A program made the translations under genes and the position numbers. Below are positions 32,373-40,250 of a stretch of 64,000 nucleotides of DNA, one piece after another; position 1 is the stretch's first letter; each line of letters begins with the position of its first letter. The DNA is from a bacterium. GTDB taxonomy: Bacteria > Bacillota > Clostridia > Oscillospirales > Oscillospiraceae. Below the pieces are notes generated by a model. That model was given only the letters and a program-made list of their open reading frames with translations. It did no database searches and was not told where the DNA came from. Location of the stretch: positions 38,553 through 102,552 of the forward strand of contig JAQXJT010000039.1 of NCBI GenBank assembly GCA_029009095.1. The letters run 5' to 3'.

Positions 32373-33683
32373 ATGAAATACCGGAAACTTCTTCCCCTCC
32401 TGCTCTGCCTCCTCCTTGCCGGCTGCGGAAAAAGAGCGGGCGGCAGGGACATTACGCTCACCGTGGACGGCATGGTCTGCCCGGGGAGCTGCGACGCGCC
32501 GCTGGTGGACGGGCTCCCCCAGGGTCAGGGCAGCTTCACCGCCCAGGAGGGCTGGCGCTACGAGGGAGAATTTGAACAGGGACAGTTTGCCCGCGGCAGC
32601 GTCACCGATCTTCCCGTGAGCATGACTCTCGCGGGAGTGGAGAGCCGGGGACTTTACAGCGGCGAAGTGGACGCCCTCCGCCCCCAGGGCGAGGGCCAAT
32701 TCACCGTGGGAGAGGGCAGCTTTACCGGCTCCTTTGCCTCCGGCAGCCCCCTGGACGGCGTGTGCGAGAGCTTTCCCGCCGCGGTGACACTCTGCGCCGA
32801 GCCCATTCAGGGGCTCTACAGCGGCAGCGTGGCCGCGGGCAAACTCCACGGCAGCGGCAGCGGCGCTTTCAGCGGTCGGTTCGTGAGCCGGGAAAACGGG
32901 CGCAGCGTGGAATTTGAGGGAAACTGGGATATGGGCAGCGTCGTGGGCGAGGGACAGCTCACCTACGAGGGCTTCACCGTCCACACCCCCACCGGGGACG
33001 ACCGGGGCGCCTACACGGGCAGCACCCTGGACGGGCTTCCCCACGGGCAGGGGGTCTTCATCGCCCGCAACAGCGAGGATGTGGACTACCGCTACGAGGG
33101 AGAGTGGAAAGACGGGCTCTGGGACGGCCAGGGCTCCCTCACCTACGATTCGGAGCTGTATTATGACCGGATCGGCACCTTCTCCCAAGGGCGCTTCACC
33201 CCCACCGGGAAGGAGACCCTCGCCGCCCTGGGCTCCGCCGGGGTGCGCTTTACCGTGCCGGAAAAGACCTGGGAATTCCTCGAGGGTTACCCCGAGCTCT
33301 TTGACCGTTCGGCGACCCTCCCCCCCTACGCCACCTGCGACTACCGCCTGCTCTGGAACCTCTACCAGACCTACCCGGTCTATAGCCGGGATCCGGAGAA
33401 GTACGAAGGCACCTGGATGTGCTTTTATAACGAGCGCATCCTCTACCGCTGGCGGGAGGACAGCTTCGGGGAGGACTATCGCGTCACCTGCCTCCTCGCC
33501 ACCACCACCATCTACACCGAGCCGGTTCTGGCCATCGTCTTCGGCAACGTGGACAATCTGGACACCGCCGGATCCTACAACGCCTACGGCGTCCCTCTGG
33601 GCATGAGCACCTATACCAATGTGGACGGGGACGAGGTGCCCGTTATGGTCATGCTGGTCGGCGCCATGACCACCTACCGCTAA
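32373..33683 (+). CDS. MORN-repeat lipoprotein
   Basis: The 436-residue protein has a lipoprotein signal ending in the lipobox LLAGC (about residue 18). Several MORN-like repeats follow (RYEGEFEQGQF, GLYSGEV, GLPHGQGVF, YEGEWKDGLWDGQGSLTY). The C-terminal region of about 150 residues is without repeats, is rich in Tyr and Trp, and starts near PEKTWEFLEG. It should be tethered to the outer face of the membrane. Its function is unknown, but its placement after the SLH protein and before mscL suggests an envelope role. Confidence 0.8.
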   Translation: MKYRKLLPLLLCLLLAGCGKRAGGRDITLTVDGMVCPGSCDAPLVDGLPQGQGSFTAQEGWRYEGEFEQGQFARGSVTDLPVSMTLAGVESRGLYSGEVDALRPQGEGQFTVGEGSFTGSFASGSPLDGVCESFPAAVTLCAEPIQGLYSGSVAAGKLHGSGSGAFSGRFVSRENGRSVEFEGNWDMGSVVGEGQLTYEGFTVHTPTGDDRGAYTGSTLDGLPHGQGVFIARNSEDVDYRYEGEWKDGLWDGQGSLTYDSELYYDRIGTFSQGRFTPTGKETLAALGSAGVRFTVPEKTWEFLEGYPELFDRSATLPPYATCDYRLLWNLYQTYPVYSRDPEKYEGTWMCFYNERILYRWREDSFGEDYRVTCLLATTTIYTEPVLAIVFGNVDNLDTAGSYNAYGVPLGMSTYTNVDGDEVPVMVMLVGAMTTYR

Positions 33684-33707
33684 AAAACCTGTTGGGAGGT
33701 CTTTCGT

Positions 33708-34139
33708 ATGAAAAAATTCGTATCGGAGTTCAAGGAATTCATTTCCCGCGGCAATGTGGTGGATCTGGCAGTGGGCATGATCGTGGGCAGCGCCTTTACC
33801 GCCATCGTCAGCTCGCTGGTCAACGACGTGGTCATGCCGGTGGTGGGCATGCTCTTCCACGGCATCGACTTCACCACGCTGCGCTATGTGATCACCCCCG
33901 CCACGGAGGACATGGCCGAGTCCGCCATCCGCTACGGAAACTTCATTCAGGCCGTGGTGAACTTCCTGCTGGTGTCTCTGGTGGTCTTTACGGCTGTGAG
34001 GGCCATCAACCGGCTGCGCCGGAAGAAGGAGGAGGAACCCGCCCCCGCTCCCGAACCCGCTCCCGAACCCGCTCCCGAACCGGAGCCCAGCGAGGAGATC
34101 CTGCTGCTGCGGGAGATCCGCGATCTGATGAAAAAGTAA
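33708..34139 (+). CDS. mscL: Large-conductance mechanosensitive channel
   Basis: The 143-residue protein starts with KEFISRGNVVDLAVGMIVGSAFTAIVSSLVNDVV-type sequence in parts (FISRGNVVDLAVGMIVG, VNDVVMPVVG), the MscL first helix. A periplasm-facing loop, the second helix (VVNFLLVSLVVFTAV) and a C-terminal amphipathic helix EEILLLREIRDLMKK follow. Between the second helix and the bundle lies an unusual P-A-P-E repeat linker of about 20 residues. The channel opens under hypo-osmotic tension. Confidence 0.95.
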   Translation: MKKFVSEFKEFISRGNVVDLAVGMIVGSAFTAIVSSLVNDVVMPVVGMLFHGIDFTTLRYVITPATEDMAESAIRYGNFIQAVVNFLLVSLVVFTAVRAINRLRRKKEEEPAPAPEPAPEPAPEPEPSEEILLLREIRDLMKK

Positions 34140-34154
34140 GATTTTGGGTCTCTT

Positions 34155-34184
34155 TGCCCCCCGGAAGCCCGGGGGGCTTTTTCT
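34155..34184 (+). terminator. Terminator after mscL
   Basis: GCCCCCCGG pairs with CCGGGGGGC over a 4-base loop and is followed by TTTTT. Confidence 0.85.
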
Positions 34185-34234
34185 GTTTCCGTCCTTTTCC
34201 CGGCTTTCCCCCCCTTCCTTTCCCTCCGACATCT

Positions 34235-34310
34235 TTGTGCAGAATTATCTACGAGCACAATTTTTTCGAGGGATTTCTTTGTGCTTTTTGTACTCTTAAC
34301 ACCTTGTTAA
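34235..34310. promoter_or_regulatory. Candidate operator sites upstream of the GPH transporter
   Basis: TTGTGC occurs at 34235-34240 and 34279-34284, and its complement GCACAA at 34255-34260. AGCACAA/TTGTGCT (34254-34260 and 34279-34285) form an inverted repeat. A second inverted repeat TTAACA-CCT-TGTTAA lies at 34296-34310 and overlaps the -35 box. No regulator gene is adjacent. Confidence 0.4.
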
Positions 34311-34332
34311 AAAATCAGGGGAAAGGTAGTAT
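34304..34332 (+). promoter_or_regulatory. Promoter of GPH transporter
   Basis: TTGTTA at 34304-34309, 17-bp spacer, TAGTAT at 34327-34332. The -35 box sits in an inverted repeat. The ATG at 34386 follows a GGAGGT ribosome site. Confidence 0.5.
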
Positions 34333-34385
34333 GATGACAGTTCTCAACGGAAAGAGAGAGCAAAAAAGAATCGGAGGTTATTTTC

Positions 34386-35756
34386 ATGCAAGTTACTGCC
34401 AGTAAAAAACAGATCTGGACTGCGGGCAGTTATTCTCTGCTGACGCTGTCCATCATGGTCGGCTTCATGTACCTCAATGCGTTCGCCACTGAGGTTCTTA
34501 AGATCCCCGCCAGCACCCTCGCCACCGTCCTGCTCATCGCCAAGTCCATCGACTTTGTCGTGTCCATGTTCGGCGGCGTCATCATTGAGAAAGTCAAGAT
34601 GGGCAACAAGGGCAAGTATCAGGGCTGGCTGAATGTAGGCCGTTGGATCCTCTTCATCTGCATTGCGGTTGAGGTGTTCCCCACCGCCGGTCCCGTGTGG
34701 CTGCGCTGCCTGATCATGGCCGCCGGTTACACCGTGCTGAACTCCCTGATGAACCTGATCCAGACCGCTTACTACGGCATCATCGGCATCGTGGCCGGCC
34801 CCAACCCCGCCAACCGCTCCGCCATGACCGTTAACATGACCCGGCAGGGCACCGTGGTCACGCTGATCACCTCTTTCATCCCCACGCTCGTCTCCAAGCT
34901 GCAGTTTGGTCAGTGGAACTACTTCATTGTAGCTCTTGTCTTTGCTCTCCCCATGCCCTTCGCTCTCGGCGCCATCGCCAAGATGGCTGACGGCAAGGAT
35001 CAGCCCATCGTCAAGGGCGGCGCTGCCGCCGGCGCTCCCCGCATTACCATCAAGGACATGATCGACTGCCTGATCCACAACCCCATGCTGCTGGTGCTGT
35101 TCCTCGTGAACGTCATCCTGAACATCGGCAACAACATTCTCTCCAACCAGAATGTGTACTACTGGATGTATGTGGCCGGCGACTTCTCCAAGATGACCGT
35201 TAACAGCCTGTTCATGGCCTTCGTGGCTTTCTTCGCCGCCATCATCATGCCCAAGCTGGGCGCCAAGCTCGGCAAGCGCGGAGCCATGTGCTTCGGCTAC
35301 ATCTGGTCCGCCGTCTCCTTCTTCCTCCGCTGGTACGTGGCCCGCTTCGGCTGGGTCTGGATGATGATCAGCAACGCCGTGGCCGCCGTCGGTATGTACA
35401 CCTACATGCCCTACGCCATGCTGCTGTGGATGGACGTGGGCGAGTGGTACCTCCACAAGACCGGCAAGGATACCCGCGGTATCTGCATGGGTCTCGCCTC
35501 TCCCCCGATGAAGATCGGCATGGCCGTGGGCGGCACCATCGGTCTGAAGCTGCTGGCCTCTTCCGGTTATGTGGCCGGCTTCACGCCCGACGCCGCCTGG
35601 GTGACCAAGTTCATGAACGGCGCCTACCTGGTGCCCGCCATCTGCGTGACCATCAGCGCTGTGATCTTCATCCTCTTCTACCGCATCTCCGACGCCGACG
35701 CTACCCGCTACGCGCAGGAGAACGCCGCCAAGATGGCTGCCCAGAAGCAACAGTAA
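34386..35756 (+). CDS. GPH family MFS transporter
   Basis: The 456-residue protein has about twelve membrane spans and the MFS_2 (glycoside-pentoside-hexuronide:cation symporter) layout. The loop after span 2 has EKVKMGNKGKYQGWLNVGRW, and the later DVGEWYLHKTGKDTRGICMG motif resembles the D-x-x-EW-x-x-x-x-TG-x-R motif of the GPH family. The substrate is not evident. Codons here use more T-ending forms than neighbours, which suggests high expression. It is followed by a UroD-like methyltransferase gene across a terminator, so the solute may be a methylated compound (inference). Confidence 0.88.
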   Translation: MQVTASKKQIWTAGSYSLLTLSIMVGFMYLNAFATEVLKIPASTLATVLLIAKSIDFVVSMFGGVIIEKVKMGNKGKYQGWLNVGRWILFICIAVEVFPTAGPVWLRCLIMAAGYTVLNSLMNLIQTAYYGIIGIVAGPNPANRSAMTVNMTRQGTVVTLITSFIPTLVSKLQFGQWNYFIVALVFALPMPFALGAIAKMADGKDQPIVKGGAAAGAPRITIKDMIDCLIHNPMLLVLFLVNVILNIGNNILSNQNVYYWMYVAGDFSKMTVNSLFMAFVAFFAAIIMPKLGAKLGKRGAMCFGYIWSAVSFFLRWYVARFGWVWMMISNAVAAVGMYTYMPYAMLLWMDVGEWYLHKTGKDTRGICMGLASPPMKIGMAVGGTIGLKLLASSGYVAGFTPDAAWVTKFMNGAYLVPAICVTISAVIFILFYRISDADATRYAQENAAKMAAQKQQ

Positions 35757-35777
35757 TTCTTCCCTCCGCTATCACCG

Positions 35778-35807
35778 GCTCCCCCGACAACAGTCGGGGG
35801 AGCTTTT
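35778..35807 (+). terminator. Terminator between GPH transporter and UroD-like gene
   Basis: GCTCCCCCGAC pairs with GTCGGGGGAGC around AACA and is followed by TTTT. Partial read-through may link the two genes, because no strong promoter is seen in the remaining 97 bases. Confidence 0.8.
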
Positions 35808-35904
35808 CAAAGAAGATCTCCCACTCTGCATTTTCCTACGCCGGTGCAAATATCCATATAGAGTACGCTCCCAAACTTATTATTCTGAAAAGGAGAACTA
35901 CCCA

Positions 35905-36987
35905 ATGGCCAAAATCCCTTTTGATGAGAAAGAAATGACAGTGGCTTCCGAGATCCCCAACTTTATGAATCCCGGCGCCCCCGGCACCCCCGTCTGGACC
36001 TACCCCTGCAGCCCCATTGAGAATGAGAAGGCGCTCTTCGCCGGCGAGCCCCATTGGTGTCCCGCCGGTACCGAGACCGGTTTCTTCTGCCCCAGCGTCA
36101 TCCCCGACCACAACGCCCGCGGTTTCATCTTCGCCGCCGACCGCCCCGCCGACACCTCCGGCTATGGCGGCAAGGATATGTTCGGCGTGGAGTGGGAGTA
36201 TGTGCCTCTGGTGGGCGGCTCCATGGTTCGCCCCGGCAAACCCATGCTGGAGGACGCCAATGACTGGGAAAAGGTTTTGCAGTGGCCCGACATCGAGCAG
36301 TGGGACTGGGAGGGCGACGCGAAGAAGAACGAGGCGTTCCTGCATAACGGCAAGGCCAACTTCCTCTGGCTCCTGAACGGCGCCTGGTACGAGCGTCTGG
36401 TCTCCTTCATGGAGTTTGAGGGCGCGGCCATGGCTCTGATCGACGAGGAGCAGAAAGACGCCGTGAAGGCGCTCTTCGAAAAAACCACCGAGCTTTACTG
36501 CCGGATCGTCGACAAATGCTGCGAGGTCTACGGCGACGGCATCGTGGGCTTCACCGTCCACGACGACTGGGGCGCTCAGGCCGCTCCCTTCTTCTCCCCC
36601 GCCGTTGGCGCGGAGATGATCGTCCCCTACATGAAAAAACTCACCGACTGCATCCACTCCCACGGCAAGATCGCCGAGCTGCACTCCTGCGGCAAGCTGG
36701 AAGCCCAGGTGGGCAACTTTGTGGCCGCCGGCTGGGACGCCTGGACGCCCATGGGCATGAACGACTACGAGGCCATGTACGACGCCTGGGGCGACAAGAT
36801 CGTCATCTCCTGCGGCCCCGCCGCGCAGGCCCCCGACGCCACCTACGAAGAGCAGGTCAAGGCCGGTGAGGAGTGGGTGGCCAGGTTCTTCCAGCCGGGC
36901 CGCTACGCCATCCCCAACTATATGTACTTCCCCGCCGGGATGACCCGCGGTTTCCGCGAGGGTCTCTACCGGGCCTCCCGTCAGTAA
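35905..36987 (+). CDS. Zinc-type UroD-like (MtaA/CmuA) methyltransferase
   Basis: This 360-residue TIM barrel is of the uroporphyrinogen decarboxylase superfamily. It lacks the N-terminal RQAGR decarboxylase signature. It has HSCGK (His-x-Cys) and a later Cys in VISCGPA, matching the H-x-C-(n)-C zinc site of methylcobamide:thiol methyltransferases such as MtaA and CmuA. It should move a methyl group between a corrinoid and an acceptor. No corrinoid protein or activator gene is nearby. It starts after AAGGAGAA. The second copy at 54029-55018 is only distantly similar. Confidence 0.8.
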   Translation: MAKIPFDEKEMTVASEIPNFMNPGAPGTPVWTYPCSPIENEKALFAGEPHWCPAGTETGFFCPSVIPDHNARGFIFAADRPADTSGYGGKDMFGVEWEYVPLVGGSMVRPGKPMLEDANDWEKVLQWPDIEQWDWEGDAKKNEAFLHNGKANFLWLLNGAWYERLVSFMEFEGAAMALIDEEQKDAVKALFEKTTELYCRIVDKCCEVYGDGIVGFTVHDDWGAQAAPFFSPAVGAEMIVPYMKKLTDCIHSHGKIAELHSCGKLEAQVGNFVAAGWDAWTPMGMNDYEAMYDAWGDKIVISCGPAAQAPDATYEEQVKAGEEWVARFFQPGRYAIPNYMYFPAGMTRGFREGLYRASRQ

Positions 36988-37000
36988 GACGTCAACAGGC

Positions 37001-37040
37001 AAGAGCGCTGCAAAACCGAAGTTTTGCAGCGCTCTTTTTG
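37001..37040. terminator. Bidirectional terminator after UroD-like gene
   Basis: A perfect 16-bp stem (AAGAGCGCTGCAAAAC) with a CGAA loop followed by TTTTT. Confidence 0.9.
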
Positions 37041-37062
37041 TATGCCCGGGGCTGCCGGACTC

Positions 37063-37266
37063 TCAGTGGATGTCCAGCTCCGGCGGGACGTCAAGATCCT
37101 CGGAGACATATTTGCCGTTTTTCTTCCTCTGCCGGACGCACTCGGTGAGCAGGTACTCGATCTGGCCGTTCACCGAGCGAAAATCGTCCTCCGCCCAGGC
37201 CGCGATGGCGGCGTAGAGCTTGGCGGAAAGCCGCAGGGGAACCTGCTTCCTGGGTTCGTCCGCCAT
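37063..37266 (-). CDS. Arc-like ribbon-helix-helix protein
   Basis: The 67-residue protein has a basic beta strand ([15 protein letters not shown]) followed by two helices ([19 protein letters not shown]), the Arc/MetJ ribbon-helix-helix fold, and a hydrophilic tail. Its ATG is one base after the stop of the SPFH gene, so the two are one unit. A 21-bp palindrome at the promoter of that unit is a likely binding site, which would make it an autoregulator (inference). Confidence 0.8.
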   Translation of the reverse strand: MADEPRKQVPLRLSAKLYAAIAAWAEDDFRSVNGQIEYLLTECVRQRKKNGKYVSEDLDVPPELDIH

Positions 37267-37267
37267 A

Positions 37268-38287
37268 TCAGTAGAGGCTGCCGGAGTTCACGACGGGCTG
37301 GGCGTCGTGGTTGCCGCAGAGCACCACCAGCAGATTGGAGACCATGGCGGCCTTCCGCTCCTCGTCCAGCGTCACCACCTGGTTTTCGTTCAGCCGCTCC
37401 AGAGCCATCTCCACCCTGCCCACGGCGCCGTCCACGATCATCTTCCTGGCGTCGATGATGGCGGACGCCTGCTGCCGCTGGAGCATCACCGCCGCGATCT
37501 CGGGGGCGTAGGCCAGGTAGGTGATCCGCGCCTCCACCACCTCGATGCCGGCCATCGCCACCTTGCTCTGGATCTCGTTGCGGATTCGCTCGGCCACCAG
37601 CTCGCTGGAGCCCCGGAGACTGCCGTCGTCGGCCACGCCGTCGCCGGTGGTATCCACATTGGGGGCCACATCGTAGGGATAGAGCCGCACCACATTGCGC
37701 AGGGCGCTGTCACACTGGAGGGAAAGGAACTCCTTATAGTTGTCCACATTGAACACCGCCCTGGCCGTGTCCACCACCCGCCAGATCACGGCAATGCCGA
37801 TCTCCACGGGATTGCCCAGGCAGTCGTTGATCTTCTGGCGGCTGTTGTTGAGCGTCATGGCCTTCAGGGAGATCTTTTTGCTGCTGTGCTGGGCAGCCGT
37901 CTGGGCGCCGTTCTGTCCGGTCAGCTGGTTTTTCTTGGAGGGATTGTCCACATCGCCGCTCTGGTTGAGCCTGGTCTCCGCCGCGGGATTGACCGCCGTG
38001 CAGAAGGGATTGACGAAGTAGAAACCGTTCTCCTTGATGCTGCCGTAATACTTGCCGAAGAGGGTCAGCACCAGCGCCTCCTGGGGCCCCACCACCTTCA
38101 GTCCGCACAGGGGGATCCACCCCAGCGTCACATACGCCATGGACACGATGAAGAGCAGCGGCCCTCTCCCGCCGTCTATGCGCATGGCCCCGAAGATCAC
38201 GCCCGCCACGGCGGCGATGTAGAGCGCAAGGGTCAGCAGCAGCACCGGCATCCCGTTCTTTTTCCCGCTGAGAATTCTCTCTTCCAT
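37268..38287 (-). CDS. SPFH domain membrane protein
   Basis: The 339-residue protein has two N-terminal membrane helices (about 14-55) and an SPFH domain beginning [23 protein letters not shown] polar insert (about 100-140) is followed by [31 protein letters not shown], and a helical end has [29 protein letters not shown]. This is the layout of the SPFH (virion core-like) group rather than QmcA stomatins. AAAGGAG lies 6 bases before ATG 38287. It is paired with an RHH protein that may bind DNA or the SPFH gene promoter. Confidence 0.85.
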   Translation of the reverse strand: MEERILSGKKNGMPVLLLTLALYIAAVAGVIFGAMRIDGGRGPLLFIVSMAYVTLGWIPLCGLKVVGPQEALVLTLFGKYYGSIKENGFYFVNPFCTAVNPAAETRLNQSGDVDNPSKKNQLTGQNGAQTAAQHSSKKISLKAMTLNNSRQKINDCLGNPVEIGIAVIWRVVDTARAVFNVDNYKEFLSLQCDSALRNVVRLYPYDVAPNVDTTGDGVADDGSLRGSSELVAERIRNEIQSKVAMAGIEVVEARITYLAYAPEIAAVMLQRQQASAIIDARKMIVDGAVGRVEMALERLNENQVVTLDEERKAAMVSNLLVVLCGNHDAQPVVNSGSLY

Positions 38288-38318
38288 ACTGAACTCCTTT
38301 CGAAGCATTTGCCTCTTT

Positions 38319-38339
38319 ATGATATCAAAATCATATCAT
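38319..38339. promoter_or_regulatory. 21-bp palindromic operator candidate
   Basis: ATGATAT and ATATCAT arms (perfect 7 bp) flank a 7-base centre and overlap the -10 box of the SPFH-RHH promoter. The site is suited to a dimeric repressor. Confidence 0.5.
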
Positions 38340-38358
38340 TCCATTTTCTTCCTGTCAA
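38330..38358 (-). promoter_or_regulatory. Sigma-A promoter of SPFH-RHH unit
   Basis: On the minus strand TTGACA (complement of 38353-38358), 17-bp spacer, TATGAT (complement of 38330-38335). Confidence 0.8.
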
Positions 38359-38449
38359 GACCTTCCCGGGAAAAACGGAAAAATCTACGGTTCGTGGGTT
38401 CTCCGGCGGAAGTGCAGTGTGCTATACTCATACAATGGAGGGGATCGGT

Positions 38450-39724
38450 ATGGATCAGGAAAAAACGGGACGCTTTATAGCCGCCGTGCGGCGGGAGCGG
38501 GGCTACACCCAGCGCGCGCTGGCGGAGGCGCTGGGGCTCAGTGAAAAGACCGTCTCCAAATGGGAGTGCGGGAAGGGGCTGCCGGAGCCGGGCTATATGC
38601 TGCCGCTGTGCCAACTGCTGGGCGTCAGCGTCAACGAACTGCTGGAGGGCGAGCGCATCCCGCTGGCAGACATGATCCGGAAGATGGAGGACAATATGGC
38701 CGCGCTGGTGCAGCAGATCGGCCATGAGCAGCTTCGGCAGCGGCTCTATAAGCTCTACGGGCTGGAGGCCGGGTCCATCCGCACCGCCCGGTTCGGGGCC
38801 GGCTCCCTCACCTACCTGGTGGACTGCGCCGGGGAGAGCTATGTGGTGAAGTACCCCAGCGAGAACAGCATGAACCACCCCGAGGCGGAACCTGCCCTCT
38901 GCGAATTCCTGCTGGGCGCGGGGGTGAGCGTGTGCCGTTTTCTCCCCGATCTCCACGGCCGCATGATCTCCGCCGACGAGAACGGCCGGCTTTTCCATGT
39001 GCAGCGGCTGCTTCCCGGGGAGACGCTGCCCTACCACAGCGCGCCGCCCTGGCTCATGGAGCGCTCCGCGGCCCTGCTGGCGGACATCCACCGCGCCCTG
39101 CTGGACTATCCCACGCTGCCCACGGGCATCGGCGGGGAGTTTTTCCGCCGTCGCACCCCGGAGCGGACGCTCGCAGGCTACGGGAACACCCTGCGCCGGG
39201 CGGAGGAAGCGGGTCACGGGGAGATGGCGGAGGAGATCCGCTCCAACATGGAGATCCTGCGCCGCTTTCCCTCCTATGAGTTTGACACCCGGCGTCTCAC
39301 GATGGTGAACACCCACGGGGATTACACCATCACCCAGCTTCTTTGCGGGGAGGGGCAGATCAACGCCGTGATCGACTGGACCACGGCCTGCGTCCACCCG
39401 GCCGTGTGGGAGGTGATGCGCTCCTATGTCTACGCCTCGCCCCTGTGCGCCCGGGGTGAGATCGACATTGGCGATCTGCTGGACTATGTGCGCGCCTACA
39501 TCATTCGCTTTCCCCTTACGGACTACGATCTGGAGAACATGGGGCGGCTTTTCTTCTACTTCACCGCGGTCTGCGACTTCTACGGGCAGTACTTGGGGGC
39601 CATGACCCCCAACCGGGATATATATTGGCAGCAGGCGCGGCTCTCCTCGGGGCTGCTGCGCTGGTTTGAAGGGCACATCGACGAGCTGACGGAGGCCCTG
39701 CGGGGGCTGGGCCGGGGGAGGTAA
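38450..39724 (+). CDS. XRE helix-turn-helix fused to APH-type phosphotransferase
   Basis: The 424-residue protein has an XRE domain (about 1-66: TGRFIAAVRRERGYTQRALAE, LSEKTVSKWECGKGLPEP), a short helical linker with KMEDNMAALVQQIG, then an APH/choline-kinase fold (about 100-420). The kinase part has YVVKYPSE (ATP-binding Lys), the catalytic loop NTHGDYTITQLL (His-Gly-Asp, with Gln where Asn is usual) and AVIDWTTA with the metal-binding Asp. ATG 38450 follows GGAGGGG at 6 bases. The frame is open far upstream, but that part is antisense to the SPFH gene. It may be a regulator controlled by a bound or phosphorylated metabolite; drug resistance is not implied. Confidence 0.85.
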   Translation: MDQEKTGRFIAAVRRERGYTQRALAEALGLSEKTVSKWECGKGLPEPGYMLPLCQLLGVSVNELLEGERIPLADMIRKMEDNMAALVQQIGHEQLRQRLYKLYGLEAGSIRTARFGAGSLTYLVDCAGESYVVKYPSENSMNHPEAEPALCEFLLGAGVSVCRFLPDLHGRMISADENGRLFHVQRLLPGETLPYHSAPPWLMERSAALLADIHRALLDYPTLPTGIGGEFFRRRTPERTLAGYGNTLRRAEEAGHGEMAEEIRSNMEILRRFPSYEFDTRRLTMVNTHGDYTITQLLCGEGQINAVIDWTTACVHPAVWEVMRSYVYASPLCARGEIDIGDLLDYVRAYIIRFPLTDYDLENMGRLFFYFTAVCDFYGQYLGAMTPNRDIYWQQARLSSGLLRWFEGHIDELTEALRGLGRGR

Positions 39725-39729
39725 ACGGC

Positions 39730-40017
39730 ATGGAGACACGGGAACAACGGGAAAAGCGGGCCGATGGCTTTTATGACGGGGAGGGCCGGCTGCTCCGCTA
39801 CCCCCGGAAAAAGCTCCTGCGGGAGATCGTCCTCGCCCGCATCGCGGAGCGGCTGGAATATGGCCGGGACTATACCGAGCGGGAGGTAAACGGGATCATC
39901 CGCGGCAGCATCGCCTTTTCCGACATCGAGCTGATCCGCCGGGAGCTTTGCAACCAGCACTTTGTCGGCCGCCTCCGGGACGGGTCGAAATACTGGCGGG
40001 AAGAGAGAGAAGAATAG
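39730..40017 (+). CDS. DUF2087 protein
   Basis: The 95-residue protein fits DUF2087 end to end: DGFYDGEGRLLRYPRKKLLREIVLARIAERLEYG (in parts), YTEREVNGIIRG, then DIELIRREL and FVGRLRDGSKYW. DUF2087 is a small winged-helix-like domain often at the end of transcription regulators or beside them. It begins 5 bases after the XRE-phosphotransferase gene, so the two are co-expressed. The Lys-rich P-R-K-K-L-L-R segment suggests nucleic acid contact. Confidence 0.85.
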   Translation: METREQREKRADGFYDGEGRLLRYPRKKLLREIVLARIAERLEYGRDYTEREVNGIIRGSIAFSDIELIRRELCNQHFVGRLRDGSKYWREEREE

Positions 40018-40023
40018 CGTCAG

Positions 40024-40056
40024 AGCGGGGGCTTTTCCACAAAAGCCCCCGCTTTT
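40024..40056 (+). terminator. Terminator before the agr-like cassette
   Basis: AGCGGGGGCTTTT pairs with AAAAGCCCCCGCT around CCAC, then TTTT. Confidence 0.9.
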
Positions 40057-40151
40057 CCGTTGAGCCGGGGCGGCACGGTGCACGGAAAGTAAAAAAAGGA
40101 TTGGCGAAATTATATAAAACTGCAAAAAATAACCAAAACCGAAAAGAGGCA

Positions 40152-40180
40152 TTGAAAACATCCATGAAAGGGTATATAAT
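40152..40180 (+). promoter_or_regulatory. Strong sigma-A promoter of the agr-like cassette
   Basis: TTGAAA at 40152-40157, 17-bp spacer, consensus TATAAT at 40175-40180. The region upstream (40085-40150) is very A-rich, resembling an UP element. The leader is about 64 bases. Confidence 0.85.
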
Positions 40181-40211
40181 TCATTGAAAATACAGGTTTT
40201 TTTCGTTTTTT

Positions 40212-40225
40212 CGGGGTTCGCCCCG
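40212..40225 (+). other. UUCG-tetraloop hairpin in the agr-like leader
   Basis: CGGGG-TTCG-CCCCG forms a compact hairpin with the very stable UUCG loop. It is preceded by a T-rich tract and lies about 14 bases before the AGGAGAGGG ribosome site. Confidence 0.5.
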
Positions 40226-40250
40226 GGGGTGAGAATGGCAGGAGAGGGAT

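Noticed and set aside
30750-34232. Second giant minus-strand frame (1160 codons)
   Set aside because: Antisense of the SLH, MORN and mscL genes with the same biased composition and no ribosome site or motif.
35905-36987. Heme-pathway uroporphyrinogen decarboxylase
   Set aside because: No N-terminal Arg-rich decarboxylase signature, and zinc-ligand His-x-Cys and Cys motifs are present. The same holds for 54029-55018.
37220-38449. N-terminal 410-residue extension of the XRE-phosphotransferase
   Set aside because: This part is antisense to the RHH and SPFH genes. The XRE domain begins naturally at 38450 with a good ribosome site.
38450-39724. Aminoglycoside resistance gene
   Set aside because: The APH fold is shared by many metabolite kinases, and the fused XRE domain points to regulation. 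No mobile element is nearby.
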